This document shows positions 63,275 through 64,000 of a DNA stretch of 64,000 nt, piece after piece (the stretch's first letter is position 1; every line of letters begins with the position of its first letter). Source of the DNA: CAZKUN01 sp964555935. GTDB taxonomy: Bacteria; Armatimonadota; Zipacnadia; Zipacnadales; VGFC01. The stretch is taken from assembly GCA_964555935.1 (NCBI GenBank), contig CAZKUN010000011.1, positions 14,879 through 78,878 on the forward strand. Direction: 5' to 3'. Both the position numbers and the translations under genes were made by a program. The notes beneath the pieces are model-generated. The model was not told the origin of the DNA and made no database searches. It saw nothing but the letters and a program-made list of their open reading frames with translations.

Positions 63275-64000
63275 ATGCACGTCGCCGTGATCTTCGATAA
63301 TCAGGTCCGGCCTGACACCACCGGAGTCCACTGTCTCGAAGCTCTTGAGGCCCTGTGCGAGGTTCAGCACTTCCTCCCGTCAGACATGGAAGAAATCCCC
63401 CGCGAGGGCTTCGACCTGTATCTGAACATAGACGACGGGCTTCAGTATCGGTTCCCTCTCGATCTCGCTCCCGCCGCATGGTGGGTCATCGACACTCACC
63501 TCAATTACGAGTGGGATCGACTCAAGAGCGATGACTTCGACTACATCTTCGCCGCTCAGAAAGACGGTGCCGAACGCCTCCGAGAAGACGGAGTCGCCGA
63601 GGCCGAGTGGCTGCCGCTAGCGTGCAACCCACGCTCGCACCGTCGCCACGACGTTGCGAAGGACCTCGATGTCTGCTTCATCGGCGCCGTGGTCCCCGGC
63701 GAGCGCGAACGTCTCCTCACATTGCTCCGCGACCAGTTCGAGAGTACCCACGTCGGCCAGGCGTATGAGGACGACATGGCGCGAGTTCTCCCGGTCGCGC
63801 GTGGTCTTCAACCGCAGCATCCTCAACGATGTCAACATGCGCGTCTTTGAGGCCGTTGCCTGCGGGAGTCTGCTCGTCACCAACGACCTCGCTCAGAATG
63901 GTCTCGACGAGTTGCTTCGCGACGGCGAGCACCTGGTGACATATCGCGACGACGACGAGCTGATCGAACGCGTCCGCTGTTACCTCGACAACCCCGACGA
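63275..64000 (+). CDS. CgeB-type glycosyltransferase (frameshifted, cut by window end)
   Basis: The first part, MHVAVIFDNQVRPDTTGVHC to YEDDMAR, fits the N-terminal half of CgeB-like glycosyltransferases (WWVIDTHLNYEWDRL, VCFIGAVVPGERERLL). In this frame the reading goes off after residue 170 and stops at 63850. One base further on, another frame continues without stop to the window end as FSRSRVVFNRSILNDVNMRV, then FEAVACGSLLVTNDLAQNG, the typical C-terminal part of the family. A single inserted base, or two missing ones, near 63784-63786 explains this. It probably transfers a sugar in surface-glycan synthesis. The true end is outside the window. Confidence 0.75.

Noticed and set aside
1..64000. 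CRISPR array, insertion sequence or prophage
   Set aside because: No regularly spaced direct repeats, transposase, integrase or phage structural genes were seen.

Overview
The window is a high-GC, densely coded bacterial scaffold with about 32 protein genes, one tRNA and no rRNA, transposase or CRISPR array. Two 10-N scaffold gaps (18995-19004, 25039-25048) and two probable frameshifts point to a metagenome-assembled draft. Gene content is that of a Gram-negative-type heterotroph specialised on complex, often sulfated polysaccharides: many Sec, Tat and lipoprotein signals, three alkaline-phosphatase-fold sulfatase-type enzymes, two heparinase II/III-like lyases, two beta-helix pectate-lyase-like proteins, a GH29 fucosidase, two TIM-barrel glycosidase-like proteins and a Gfo/Idh/MocA oxidoreductase. 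Four large secreted proteins resemble hydrazine synthase alpha subunit (HzsA) in architecture and carry CxxCH haem motifs. This mix suits the PVC/Hydrogenedentota/Armatimonadota type of lineage. I cannot fix the phylum from sequence alone, and nothing else supports anammox.

Layout. 1-3000: start of a secreted protein, a metallophosphoesterase and a secreted VWA-like protein. 3097-9272: tRNA-His, then a + strand run larA-like / HzsA-like with HEAT repeats / SDR, closed by a strong hairpin shared with the convergent hydroxypyruvate isomerase-like gene. 10.2-20 kb: a VanX-type dipeptidase, then a - strand operon (heparinase-like, beta-helix, WD40) divergent from a second lyase-like lipoprotein. 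20-28.4 kb: glycosidase-like protein, sulfatase-fold enzyme with Thr in place of Cys/Ser, Gfo/Idh/MocA oxidoreductase, NodB-type deacetylase-like protein and a transglutaminase-like/SGNH fusion. 28.6-33.4 kb: DUF3179 lipoprotein and a heterodimeric ABC exporter with a clear promoter. 33.5-43.6 kb: a - strand operon of a TIM-barrel protein and two HzsA-like proteins. 43.7-48.8 kb: DinB-like protein, two Tat sulfatases, ankyrin protein. 48.9-55 kb: a likely LacI-type operator between a GH29 fucosidase and a three-gene operon (zinc peptidase-like, beta-helix, GH5-like). 55-64 kb: a surface-glycan region with a phosphodiesterase-like enzyme, a glycosyltransferase-glycosyltransferase-radical SAM fusion broken at a C7 tract, a GT2, a fourth HzsA-like protein and a CgeB-type glycosyltransferase cut by the window end.

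How it fits together (inference): extracellular lyases, glycosidases and sulfatases break down uronate- and fucose-containing sulfated glycans. Gfo/Idh/MocA, SDR, hydroxypyruvate isomerase-like and LarA-like enzymes process sugars and hydroxyacids in the cytoplasm. The HzsA-like haem proteins are probably periplasmic redox proteins of unknown substrate. Two near-identical palindromic elements sit exactly at convergent operon ends and take over stop codons there. They are the most unusual non-coding structure in the window.
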